A stretch of 5,254 bases of DNA from Alphaproteobacteria bacterium (GCA_016764135.1 JAESSL010000074.1:1-5254); one strand, 5' to 3'; counted from the stretch's first letter, positions 1 to 5,254 are shown. Translations and numbers: made by a program. Notes: a model not told the origin generated them from the letters alone.

Positions 1-26
1 GCCTTTTTGTATTCTGCAATGGAACC

Positions 27-42
27 GGTGCGGACCGCAGCC
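27..42 (-). other. Small stem-loop in the pnp 3' flank
   Basis: On the minus strand GG, a bulged C, TGCG, loop GTC, CGCA and CC can form a six-pair hairpin (42-27). No T-run follows; the sequence continues to an AAAAAGGC at the left edge. The 122 nt after pnp hold no gene that I can support. Confidence 0.25.
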
Positions 43-47
43 CCTGT

Positions 48-70
48 AAAACAAGGACCGCGATCCGTCC
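48..70 (-). terminator. Weak candidate terminator downstream of pnp
   Basis: On the minus strand GGAC (70-67) can pair with GTCC (58-55) across an 8-nt loop. Alternatively GGAT can pair with GTCC around a CGCG tetraloop, with one G-U pair. TTGTTTT (54-48) follows directly. The geometry is right for an intrinsic terminator, but a four-pair stem is weak, so termination here would be partial at best. Confidence 0.25.
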
Positions 71-90
71 GAATTCCTGATCGCTATTCG

Positions 91-121
91 GCGTCCCGGT
101 GACGGGAGCGACCGGTGACGC
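91..121 (-). other. Stem-loop directly after the pnp stop codon
   Basis: The minus strand reads GCGTC, a bulged A, CCGGT, a 10-nt loop, then ACCGG and GACGC: ten base pairs with one bulge, starting one base after the TAG. No U-run follows, so it is not a canonical intrinsic terminator. It may protect the pnp mRNA 3' end, mark an RNA-processing point, or precede Rho-dependent ending. Two direct copies of CCGGTGAC (plus strand, 96-103 and 112-119) build the arms. Confidence 0.55.
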
Positions 122-122
122 T

Positions 123-2237
123 CTAGCGCTTCACGTCGCCGAGATCTTCACCGGTTTCCTGGTTTACGGCGCGCATGGACAATTTGATTTTGCCCCGATC
201 GTCGATAGCCAGAACCTTGACCTTGACCTCATCGCCCTCTTTGACAACGTCGCCAACGGAACCAACTCGCTCCGCCGCCAGTTCAGAGATATGAACCAAG
301 CCGTCTTTGGGACCAAAGAAGTTCACGAAAGCGCCAAAGTCCATGACCTTGACGACCTTGCCGTCATAAATAACACCGGTTTCCGGTTCGGCGACAATGG
401 AGCGGATCCACTGAATAGCCTTTTCACCGGCTTCGGCGTCAACAGCCGCCACCTTGATCGTACCATCGTCTTCGATGTCGATCTTGGCGCCGGTGACTTC
501 GCAAATCTCGCGAATGACCTTGCCGCCCTGCCCGATGACTTCGCGAATTTTTTCGCGCGGTACGGAAATGGTCGTGATGCGCGGCGCATTTTCAGAAACG
601 CCGTCCCGCACGCCTTCAATGCCCTTGGCCATTTCGCCAAGAATATGAATCCGGCCGTCTTTCGCCTGCCCCAGCGCAATCTTCATGATCTCTTCGGTGA
701 TCGAAGTGATCTTGATATCCATCTGCAGGGACGTAATGCCGTTTTCGGTGCCCGCGACCTTGAAGTCCATGTCGCCGAGATGATCTTCATCGCCGAGAAT
801 GTCAGTCAGGACAGCGAAGTCGTCGCCTTCCTTGATCAGTCCCATGGCGATGCCAGCGCAGGGCCGCTTCAGCAGAACGCCGGAATCCATCAATGACATC
901 GACGCGCCACACACGGTCGCCATCGACGACGAACCGTTTGACTCGGTAATCTCAGAGACTACGCGCATGGTGTAGGGGAATTCTTCCTTGGTCGGCAAGA
1001 GGGGACGAATTGCCCGCCACGCCAGTTTACCATGGCCGATTTCACGACGACCCGGCGACTTCAGAAAAGACGCTTCACCGACCGAGTAGGGTGGGAAGTT
1101 ATAGTGCAGCATGAAATGCTCGCGATATTCGCCTTCGAGCGCATCGATGATCTGCTCATCCTGTCCCGTGCCCAGCGTGGTCACGACCAGAGCCTGAGTC
1201 TCGCCACGGGTAAACAGCGCCGACCCATGGGCGCGCGGCAGAACGCCCGCTTCCGCTACAATCGGTCGGACCGTCTTCGTGTCGCGCCCATCGATACGAA
1301 CGCCGGTTTTCAAAATGGCGCCGCGAACGATGTCTTTTTCCAGGTTCTTCAGCGCGCCCTTGGCGAGGTTGAGATCGACGTCTTCGCCTTCCAGCTTCGC
1401 CATCACGTCGGCTTTCGCCACGCTGACCGCTTCGGTGCGTTCCTGTTTCTCGGTTATCAAATAGGCTTTACGCAAACCTTCTTCGCCAAGCGCGTTGACC
1501 TTTTCGGCCACGACCGCTTCATTTTCGTCCGGTGCGGGCAGGGCCCACGGCTCTTTCGCGCAATCTTCGGCCAGATCGATAATCATATCGATGACCTTCT
1601 GACTTTCACGGTGACCGAACATGACCGCGCCGAGCATGATCTCTTCGTCCAGCTCGGTCGCTTCGGACTCAACCATCAGGACGCCGCCTTGCGTACCGGC
1701 CATCATCAGGTCCAGAGAAGATTCAGTCTTTTCGTCTTCCGTCGGGTTCAGCACATATTCGTCGTTGATGCGACCAACGCGGCAACCACCCAGCGGACCC
1801 ATGAACGGGATGCCGGAAATCGTCAGCGCCGCAGAGGCGCCAACCAGAGAGACGACATCGGGGTCGTTTTCCAGATCATGCGCGAGCACGGTGCAGATTA
1901 CCTGCGTTTCGTTGCGAAAGCCTTTCGCGAATAATGGGCGAATCGGCCGATCAATCAGACGCGACGTCAGCGTCTCTTTTTCGTTTGGCCGGCCTTCGCG
2001 TTTGAAAAATCCACCTGGGATTTTACCGGCGGCGAACGTTTTTTCCTGATAGTTGATCGTCAACGGGAAAAAATCGATGCCGACTTTCGGCTGGCGTTGC
2101 GCAACCGCGGTGCAGAGCACCTGCGTGCCGCCATAGGTCACGAGAACCGCGCCGTCGGCCTGACGCGCGATGCGCCCGGACTCGATGGTCAGCGTACGGC
2201 CGCCCCATTCAATTTCTTTTTTGCTAATGTTAAACAT
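123..2237 (-). CDS. pnp: Polyribonucleotide nucleotidyltransferase (PNPase)
   Basis: PNPase is a trimeric 3'-5' phosphorolytic exoribonuclease that releases nucleoside diphosphates, can also add tails, and often works in the RNA degradosome. The 704 residues follow the standard order. The first RNase PH domain is about 10-145, with FFKREGRPNEKETL (77-90) and SRLIDRPIRPLF (92-103). The all-helical linker is about 150-310. The second RNase PH domain is about 315-545, with the phosphate-site NGSSSMATVCG (434-444) and the catalytic DILGDEDHLGDMDFKVAGT (479-497), in which Asp485, Asp491 and Lys493 correspond to the metal-binding E. coli Asp486, Asp492 and Lys494. The KH domain is about 553-612, with the GxxG loop as GQGG (569-572). 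The S1 domain is about 620-690 (GKVVKVMDFGAFVNFFGPKD onward, then GLVHISEL). Only about 14 residues follow S1, with no long acidic tail. All catalytic residues are present. It is last in the visible cluster and ends with TAG. Confidence 0.98.
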   Translation of the reverse strand: MFNISKKEIEWGGRTLTIESGRIARQADGAVLVTYGGTQVLCTAVAQRQPKVGIDFFPLTINYQEKTFAAGKIPGGFFKREGRPNEKETLTSRLIDRPIRPLFAKGFRNETQVICTVLAHDLENDPDVVSLVGASAALTISGIPFMGPLGGCRVGRINDEYVLNPTEDEKTESSLDLMMAGTQGGVLMVESEATELDEEIMLGAVMFGHRESQKVIDMIIDLAEDCAKEPWALPAPDENEAVVAEKVNALGEEGLRKAYLITEKQERTEAVSVAKADVMAKLEGEDVDLNLAKGALKNLEKDIVRGAILKTGVRIDGRDTKTVRPIVAEAGVLPRAHGSALFTRGETQALVVTTLGTGQDEQIIDALEGEYREHFMLHYNFPPYSVGEASFLKSPGRREIGHGKLAWRAIRPLLPTKEEFPYTMRVVSEITESNGSSSMATVCGASMSLMDSGVLLKRPCAGIAMGLIKEGDDFAVLTDILGDEDHLGDMDFKVAGTENGITSLQMDIKITSITEEIMKIALGQAKDGRIHILGEMAKGIEGVRDGVSENAPRITTISVPREKIREVIGQGGKVIREICEVTGAKIDIEDDGTIKVAAVDAEAGEKAIQWIRSIVAEPETGVIYDGKVVKVMDFGAFVNFFGPKDGLVHISELAAERVGSVGDVVKEGDEVKVKVLAIDDRGKIKLSMRAVNQETGEDLGDVKR

Positions 2238-2243
2238 TTTCTT

Positions 2244-2249
2244 TCCTTC
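2244..2249 (-). promoter_or_regulatory. pnp ribosome binding site (decides the start)
   Basis: GAAGGA on the minus strand lies six bases before the ATG at 2237-2235. An in-frame ATG eight codons upstream (2261) has only the T-rich GATTTTTGAT before it and would place this SD inside the coding region. The start beginning MFNISKKEIEWGGR also matches the family. Confidence 0.8.
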
Positions 2250-2264
2250 ACATACGGTCATATC

Positions 2265-2284
2265 AAAAATCGCGGCCGCCGGCC
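2265..2284 (-). terminator. Weak terminator-like hairpin in the pnp leader
   Basis: On the minus strand GGCC-GGC-GGCC (2284-2274) can form a short 4-bp hairpin, followed four bases later by a run of five T residues (2269-2265). The stem is too short and the run too displaced for a confident intrinsic terminator, but it sits between rpsO and pnp where partial termination or attenuation would make sense. It competes with pairing of the upstream arm at 2333-2326. Confidence 0.25.
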
Positions 2285-2290
2285 CATGCC

Positions 2291-2339
2291 TGCGGTCGCC
2301 GGGACTCCGCGCTCCGCCAGCCTATCCGGCGACAACGCA
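2291..2339 (-). promoter_or_regulatory. Strong stem-loop in the pnp leader
   Basis: On the minus strand GTCGCCGG (2333-2326) and CCGGCGAC (2302-2295) form a perfect 8-bp stem. After a two-base TT bulge on one side, TGCG (2339-2336) and CGCA (2294-2291) extend it by four pairs. The loop is 23 nt and could form a small internal GCT/AGC pairing. It is the best inverted repeat in the gap and a plausible counterpart of the RNase III-cut pnp leader hairpin. The pairing is seen in the sequence; the role is inferred. It is also close to symmetric on the plus strand, so strand sense rests on the gene direction. Confidence 0.6.
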
Positions 2340-2422
2340 TCCTGATCCACGTGATTCTCGATTCTGTCGTTTCAAGCGCTCAATTCCCAATGACACCAAG
2401 CCACCGGGCGCGCATGTTGGGT

Positions 2423-2692
2423 CTATCGACGTAGGCCCAGACGTTCGATCAGCGATTTATACCGCGCTTCATTTTTACGTCTTGTATAGTCCAGCAACCG
2501 TCGGCGCAGTCCAACCATGATCAGCAAGCCGCGACGGGAGTGGAAATCTTTTTTATGCGTTTTAAGGTGCTCGGTCAGATTAATAATCCGTTCCGTTAAA
2601 ACAGCAACTTGTACTTCGGGAGATCCCGTATCGCCTTCTTTGGTGGCGTATTCGGCAATCAGTTCTTGTTTTCGTTCTGCAGTAATCGACAT
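2423..2692 (-). CDS. rpsO: 30S ribosomal protein S15
   Basis: S15 is a primary-binding 30S protein that contacts helices 20-22 of 16S rRNA (three-way junction) and starts assembly of the central domain; it also forms a bridge to the 50S subunit. The 89 residues match the E. coli length exactly. The signature pieces are DTGSPEVQVA (21-30), HKKDFHSRRGLLIMVGLRRR (46-65) and the exact family C-terminus IERLGLRR. The conserved rRNA-contacting residues His42, Asp49 and Ser52 fall at their expected numbers. The protein is all alpha-helical and strongly basic. It starts six bases after AGGAG and ends with TAG. It lies 16 nt after truB and 185 nt before pnp, the classic rpsO-pnp pairing. S15 represses its own mRNA in several bacteria, but no such structure could be identified here. 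Confidence 0.98.
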   Translation of the reverse strand: MSITAERKQELIAEYATKEGDTGSPEVQVAVLTERIINLTEHLKTHKKDFHSRRGLLIMVGLRRRLLDYTRRKNEARYKSLIERLGLRR

Positions 2693-2698
2693 CGTATA

Positions 2699-2703
2699 CT
2701 CCT
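2699..2703 (-). promoter_or_regulatory. rpsO ribosome binding site
   Basis: AGGAG on the minus strand lies six bases before the rpsO ATG, in the 16-nt space after the truB stop. The leader is too short to hold a separate S15-binding structure of the known kinds unless it extends into the 3' end of truB. Confidence 0.8.
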
Positions 2704-2708
2704 GATAT

Positions 2709-3650
2709 CTAAAGGTTTAAAACACGGATCGGTCGAATTTCACCAGCCGAATAGCGCACAAGCGCAACCGGCCCGTCCTGGCTTTTGGCCAGAACCGTAT
2801 CGCCATCGGTAATATCGGCAATACGTTGAAGGTCGACCTTTCGAAGCATTGAAACCGGTTGCCCGTTTCTCAGGCGGCTGGCTTCAATTGCGGTTAGCGT
2901 CAACGCCGGGATGTCGTCCAGCGCCGCCGCAACCGGCAGCAATTGCGCGTCGAGGGCCGCAATTTGCCCAATCTCTTCCAATTCGTCCAGTGAAATCGCA
3001 TCATTTTCGGTAAATGGACCCACTTTTAAGCGTCGTAACGACGCAATATGCCCTTCGGAGCCTACCGCTTGCGCCAAATCACGCGCTAGAGAGCGCATAT
3101 AGGCGCCTTTGCCGCTGGTCACCATAAAGGTCGCGTTATCGGAATCTGTGAATTCCGAGAATTTAAAATCGTCAATATAGATGGTGCGCGGCTGCATTTT
3201 GACTTCTTTTTTCGCGCGCGCCAGATTATACGCCCGCTCGCCATCTATCTTGATGGCCGAAAAGACCGGCGGCGTTTGCTGAATTTCGCCAATGAACTGA
3301 GGTAGCGCTGCGTTAATTTCCGCCACGCTCGGCCGTATGTCGGTTTCCGCAACGACATCGCCTTCCGCGTCATCGGTATCGGTGCGCTGTCCAAAACGCA
3401 GCCCAAACTGATACGTTTTCATCCCATCCATGACATAAGCGACTGTTTTGGTCGCTTCGCCAAAGGCGATCGGCAGAAGCCCTGTCGCCAGCGGATCCAA
3501 CGTACCGCCATGGCCCGCCTTTGCAGCGTCAAACAACCGCTTCACGCGGCTGACCACATTGGTGGACGTAATTCCGGATGGTTTATCGACAATTAACCAC
3601 CCGTTGACCGCGCGACCGCGCCGACGACGACCGCCCTTATTACCCGTCAT
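2709..3650 (-). CDS. truB: tRNA pseudouridine(55) synthase TruB
   Basis: TruB isomerises uridine 55 in the T-loop of tRNAs to pseudouridine and also acts as a tRNA folding chaperone. The product is 313 residues, the usual length (E. coli 314). A basic leader, GGRRRRGR at 6-13, precedes NGWLIVDKPSGITS (16-29). The catalytic motif is GHGGTLDPLATG (46-57), with Asp52 as the predicted nucleophile. The conserved Tyr80 lies in KTYQFGLRFGQRTDTDD (78-94). QTPPVFSAIKIDGERAYNLA (125-144) and SGKGAYMRSLARD (179-191) with the conserved Arg186 follow, then HIASLRRLKVGPF (201-213). Residues about 240-313 form the C-terminal TruB/PUA-like RNA-binding part. The start is fixed by the AAGGAG site and overlaps rbfA by 11 nt. 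The stop is TAG, only 16 nt before rpsO. All key residues are present, so it should be active. Confidence 0.97.
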   Translation of the reverse strand: MTGNKGGRRRRGRAVNGWLIVDKPSGITSTNVVSRVKRLFDAAKAGHGGTLDPLATGLLPIAFGEATKTVAYVMDGMKTYQFGLRFGQRTDTDDAEGDVVAETDIRPSVAEINAALPQFIGEIQQTPPVFSAIKIDGERAYNLARAKKEVKMQPRTIYIDDFKFSEFTDSDNATFMVTSGKGAYMRSLARDLAQAVGSEGHIASLRRLKVGPFTENDAISLDELEEIGQIAALDAQLLPVAAALDDIPALTLTAIEASRLRNGQPVSMLRKVDLQRIADITDGDTVLAKSQDGPVALVRYSAGEIRPIRVLNL

Positions 3651-4101
3651 TTTTGTCGGGCTCCTTGTTTTGGCCGTTTGCTGAATTCTGGTCTGCAAAA
3701 GAGGCGTCGGTTTCCGTTGAAAACCCGATGGTGTCGCGCGCAACTTCAGGTTTGCGCAGCAAATCGTCGATATAACTGGCTTGATCGAACGTGGTGTCCG
3801 CTTCGAAGACGATATTGGGAATGTGACGCAACCGTAGACGCCGCCCGATTTCGCCGCGTAGAAATTTTGAAGCGCGTTTGAGCGCCGTAACAACTTCGAC
3901 AATATCGTCGCCGCCCAAGGGCGTTACAAACGCCGTCACGTTTTTCAAATCCGGGCTGGCCCGAACTTCCGTCACCGTAATTATACGCCCCCGCAATACA
4001 GGGTCGCGCAATCCGTCGCGCTCAAACACCTCCGCCAATGCGTGGCGTATTTCCTCGCCAACCCGCAATTGGCGTTGCGTCGGCGCTTTTGCTCTAGCCA
4101 T
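3640..4101 (-). CDS. rbfA: 30S ribosome-binding factor A
   Basis: This 153-residue protein binds the 30S subunit during late assembly, near the 5' end helix of 16S rRNA, and is needed for 16S maturation and growth in the cold. The single KH-like domain covers residues about 8-115. The conserved core is seen at VTEVRASPDLKNVTAFV (43-59), the helix TALKRASKFLRGEI (72-85) and LRLRHIPNIVFEADTTFD (89-106). After about residue 118 comes a low-complexity polar and acidic tail ending NKEPDKNDG, about 20 residues longer than the E. coli protein; such tails vary among RbfA proteins. The start was chosen from the GGAAAG site and the family N-terminus. The stop is TAA. Its 3' end overlaps the truB start by 11 nt, which suggests coupled translation. 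The neighbours infB and truB are the usual ones for this gene. The assignment is secure. Confidence 0.96.
   Translation of the reverse strand: MARAKAPTQRQLRVGEEIRHALAEVFERDGLRDPVLRGRIITVTEVRASPDLKNVTAFVTPLGGDDIVEVVTALKRASKFLRGEIGRRLRLRHIPNIVFEADTTFDQASYIDDLLRKPEVARDTIGFSTETDASFADQNSANGQNKEPDKNDG
3661..3666 (-). promoter_or_regulatory. truB ribosome binding site inside the end of rbfA
   Basis: A good SD, AAGGAG on the minus strand, lies ten bases before the ATG at 3650-3648 and within the last codons of rbfA. It decides the truB start. The frame is open upstream to 3902, but that extra 84-residue stretch is the out-of-frame shadow of rbfA and does not resemble TruB. Confidence 0.8.
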
Positions 4102-4109
4102 GTTCTTAT

Positions 4110-4115
4110 CTTTCC
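4110..4115 (-). promoter_or_regulatory. rbfA ribosome binding site (decides the start)
   Basis: The minus strand reads GGAAAG, then eight bases, then the ATG at 4101-4099. This supports the short start beginning MARAKAPTQRQ. The reading frame stays open upstream to a GTG at 4179, but that start would add 26 residues unlike any RbfA N-terminus and would run through the stem-loop just upstream. Confidence 0.75.
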
Positions 4116-4118
4116 GGT

Positions 4119-4141
4119 TCGTCCATCTTCCAAATGGACGA
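4119..4141 (-). promoter_or_regulatory. Stem-loop immediately upstream of the rbfA ribosome binding site
   Basis: The arms TCGTCCAT (minus strand, 4141-4134) and ATGGACGA (4126-4119) are a perfect 8-bp inverted repeat around a 7-nt loop. The 3' arm ends three bases before the GGAAAG SD of rbfA. The stem leaves the SD free, so it could mark a processing end, protect the 5' end of a cleaved rbfA-truB-rpsO message, or help present the ribosome site. The inverted repeat is seen directly; any role is inferred. It lies outside coding sequence, so codon constraints do not explain it. Confidence 0.55.
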
Positions 4142-4151
4142 GCCCCGATCA

Positions 4152-4175
4152 CGCAAGGCGCGGCGGCGTCCTGCG
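4152..4175 (-). other. Possible GC-rich stem-loop in the infB-rbfA gap
   Basis: On the minus strand CGCAGG (4175-4170) can pair with CCTTGCG (4158-4152), giving six base pairs with one bulged T and an 11-nt GC-rich loop. An alternative register pairs GGCGC with GCGCC. No U-run follows, so it is not a typical intrinsic terminator. It may be a processing or stability element, or chance pairing in GC-rich sequence. Inference only. Confidence 0.3.
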
Positions 4176-4235
4176 CCACCGCTTAAATTCGCCCTGTGAT
4201 CCTTATTGTCGTCAAACCAAGCGCCACCCCGAGTC

Positions 4236-5254
4236 CTAAAGCGAGCGCGTGATCTCCTCGACTTCAAAACATTCGATGACGTCGCCGGCCTTAACGTCGT
4301 TATAGCCTTCAAGCGCGATGCCGCATTCATACGCGTTCTGAACTTCCCGGACATCATCCTTGAAGCGCCGCAACGTCGCCACGCCACCTTCGAAGATGAC
4401 AACGTCGTTGCGCAGAAGGCGTAATCTTGCGCCCCGGCGAATAACGCCTTCGGTCACAAAACTACCCGCCACCTGACCGACTTTGCTGACGCTGAAGACT
4501 TCGCGGACATCGGCGTAGCCAATGATGTTTTCTCTGATTTCCGGCGCCAGCATGCCGCTCATCAGTTTTTTCATATCGTCGACAAGATCATAGATGATCG
4601 AGTAATACCGGATATCGACATTTTCCCGGCGCGCCATTACGCGCGCCTGCGGATTGGCGCGAACGTTGAAGCCCAGAATAACGCCGCTTGAGGCTTGCGC
4701 CAAACCGATATCGGATTCCGAAATACCGCCAACGCCGGTATGCAGGAAAACGCACTTCACTTCGTCTGTCGACAACTTTTCCAACGCGCCCCGGATCGCT
4801 TCTAGCGAACCCTGGACGTCGGTCTTGATGACCAGCGGCAAGGTAGACGCTTCGCCGCCCTTGATCCGTTCGAACATCTCTTCGATCGTCCCGCGTGCGC
4901 CCGCCGTAAAGTCGCCATCGCGCATTTTGCGCTGGCGATACTCCGTAATTTCCCGCGCTCGGCCTTCATCCTCGACAACAGCGAAATCGTCGCCCGCGAG
5001 CGGCGTTCCTTGCGCCCCAAGAACTTCCACCGGCATGGAGGGACCAGCTTCCTTGATGTTACGGCCCTTGTCGTCGATCAACGCCCGAACGCGTCCCCAT
5101 TCGGCGCCCGCGATGAAAATATCGCCAATGCGTAATTTTCCGCGTTGCACAAGAACGGTCGCCACAGAACCTCGGCCTTTTTCCAGCTTGGCTTCAACGA
5201 CGGCGCCCTGCGCGGACCGATCCGGGTTCGCCTGCAGCTCCATCAATTCGGCCC
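4236..5254 (-). CDS. infB: Translation initiation factor IF-2, C-terminal part (5' end beyond the window)
   Basis: IF-2 is the GTPase that delivers fMet-tRNA to the 30S P site and promotes 50S joining. Only the last 338 residues are present. The first complete codon is at 5252-5250, and the reading enters as AELMELQANPDRSAQG, which is internal IF-2 sequence, so the TTG/ATG near 5246 is not a start. The GTPase domain (G1-G5 motifs) lies outside the window. Numbered from the first full codon, residues about 1-105 are the EF-Tu-like beta-barrel (domain II). Residues about 120-235 are IF-2 domain 3, with LPLVIKTDVQGSLEAI at about 138-153 and HTGVGGISESDI at about 171-182. Residues about 245-338 are the C-terminal initiator-tRNA-binding barrel, with TEGVIRRG, LRRFKDDVREV and the YECG motif at 308-311; this Tyr-Glu-Cys-Gly is part of the fMet pocket in characterised IF-2. 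The stop is TAG. It heads the visible cluster and is followed by a 134-nt gap before rbfA. The identification is secure. Confidence 0.98.
   Translation of the reverse strand, partial: AELMELQANPDRSAQGAVVEAKLEKGRGSVATVLVQRGKLRIGDIFIAGAEWGRVRALIDDKGRNIKEAGPSMPVEVLGAQGTPLAGDDFAVVEDEGRAREITEYRQRKMRDGDFTAGARGTIEEMFERIKGGEASTLPLVIKTDVQGSLEAIRGALEKLSTDEVKCVFLHTGVGGISESDIGLAQASSGVILGFNVRANPQARVMARRENVDIRYYSIIYDLVDDMKKLMSGMLAPEIRENIIGYADVREVFSVSKVGQVAGSFVTEGVIRRGARLRLLRNDVVIFEGGVATLRRFKDDVREVQNAYECGIALEGYNDVKAGDVIECFEVEEITRSL

Larger units (their letters stand above)
2238..2422 (-). promoter_or_regulatory. rpsO-pnp intergenic region and pnp leader
   Basis: These 185 nt hold no credible gene. From the rpsO side, the minus strand has a weak CCCAA/TTGGG inverted repeat, then an AT-richer stretch with TTGAAA, then the strong stem-loop described separately, a small GGCC hairpin followed by a short T-run, and the pnp SD. 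In E. coli the matching leader carries a long hairpin cut by RNase III and destabilised by PNPase itself, and it contains a promoter. Similar autocontrol here is an inference from position and structure. I see no convincing -35/-10 pair: TTGGGA with CAGAAT 18 nt downstream is the best and is weak. Confidence 0.5.
123..5254 (-). other. infB-rbfA-truB-rpsO-pnp gene cluster, probable operon
   Basis: Five genes in one direction with spacings of 134 nt, an 11-nt overlap, 16 nt and 185 nt. This is the 3' half of the conserved bacterial nusA-infB-pnp operon. The upstream members (rimP, nusA and the rest of infB) would lie beyond the right edge. The close rbfA-truB-rpsO spacing argues for one transcript. 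The infB-rbfA and rpsO-pnp gaps are where processing or added promoters would be expected. No strong internal promoter was found; TTGACG (plus-strand 4210-4215) with GCGAAT 17 nt on, in the infB-rbfA gap, is only a poor match. Confidence 0.85.

Noticed and set aside
569..572. A possible defect in the KH loop of PNPase, GQGG rather than the common GKGG or GSGG (about residues 569-572, encoded near 522-533)
   Set aside because: The GxxG pattern is intact and the middle positions vary in the family, so this is ordinary variation. The coordinates of this entry are protein residue numbers.
99..896. A 265-codon open frame on the plus strand opposite the 3' end of pnp
   Set aside because: It is fully antisense to the KH, S1 and catalytic parts of PNPase, has no convincing SD or recognisable domain, and arises from pnp codon usage.
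1032..1934. A 300-codon plus-strand open frame opposite the middle of pnp
   Set aside because: It is antisense to the RNase PH domains and linker, and its composition (rich in Arg, Phe, Asp and His) is what complementing these codons gives. No independent gene signals were seen.
2272..2279. The palindrome GCGGCCGC in the pnp leader
   Set aside because: An eight-base palindrome that is also a restriction site; in GC-rich sequence it needs no special explanation beyond its part in the leader hairpins.
2709..2760. A possible S15-binding autoregulatory structure upstream of rpsO
   Set aside because: Only three- to four-pair stems can be drawn, all inside truB codons, with just 16 nt between the genes. 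Nothing matches a known S15 leader by eye.
3651..3902. An 84-residue N-terminal extension of truB
   Set aside because: The stretch overlaps rbfA in another frame and does not resemble TruB. The AAGGAG at 3666-3661 and the family N-terminus support the start at 3650.
4102..4179. A 26-residue N-terminal extension of rbfA from a GTG at 4179
   Set aside because: It has no family similarity, runs through the stem-loop upstream of rbfA, and is displaced by a properly spaced SD before the ATG at 4101.
4187..4215. A possible promoter for rbfA (TTGACG, 17 nt, GCGAAT on the minus strand)
   Set aside because: The -35-like part is acceptable, but the -10 matches only three of six positions and lacks the key TA. 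Not listed as a promoter.

Overview
The window is a contiguous piece of a bacterial chromosome carrying the conserved translation and RNA-metabolism cluster infB - rbfA - truB - rpsO - pnp. Every gene is on the minus strand, so transcription runs from the right edge to the left. The proteins look alphaproteobacterial: RbfA begins with a QRQLRVGEEIRHAL-type N-terminus, TruB has an Arg-rich leader followed by NGWLIVDKPSG and GHGGTLDPLATG, and PNPase begins MFNISKKEIEWGGR. Base composition is moderate, about 55% GC by eye. I cannot assign an order or genus. There are no mobile-element, phage, CRISPR, tRNA or rRNA signals.

Layout from right to left: infB (IF-2), C-terminal 338 residues only, stop at 4236; a 134-nt gap with two potential stem-loops; rbfA (4101-3640); truB (3650-2709), overlapping rbfA by 11 nt; 16 nt; rpsO (2692-2423); a 185-nt gap with a strong stem-loop and a competing pairing, the expected place for pnp leader control; pnp (2237-123); and 122 nt of 3' flank with a strong stem-loop directly after the pnp stop. 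The gene starts were set from Shine-Dalgarno (SD) sequences and family N-termini. For rbfA, truB and pnp this gives shorter proteins than the longest open frames.

The genes form one functional set. IF-2 brings initiator tRNA to the 30S subunit. RbfA matures the 30S subunit in the cold and in 16S processing. TruB makes pseudouridine 55 in tRNA. S15 nucleates assembly of the 30S platform. PNPase degrades and processes RNA. Clustering and partial overlap argue for one transcript, probably with extra control in the rpsO-pnp gap.

I found no undescribed biological system here. The points worth a second look are small: mutually exclusive pairings in the pnp leader, a stem-loop just ahead of the rbfA ribosome binding site, a U-less stem-loop after pnp, and TAG as the stop codon of four of the five genes. 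Long plus-strand open frames opposite pnp are codon shadows and are not annotated.
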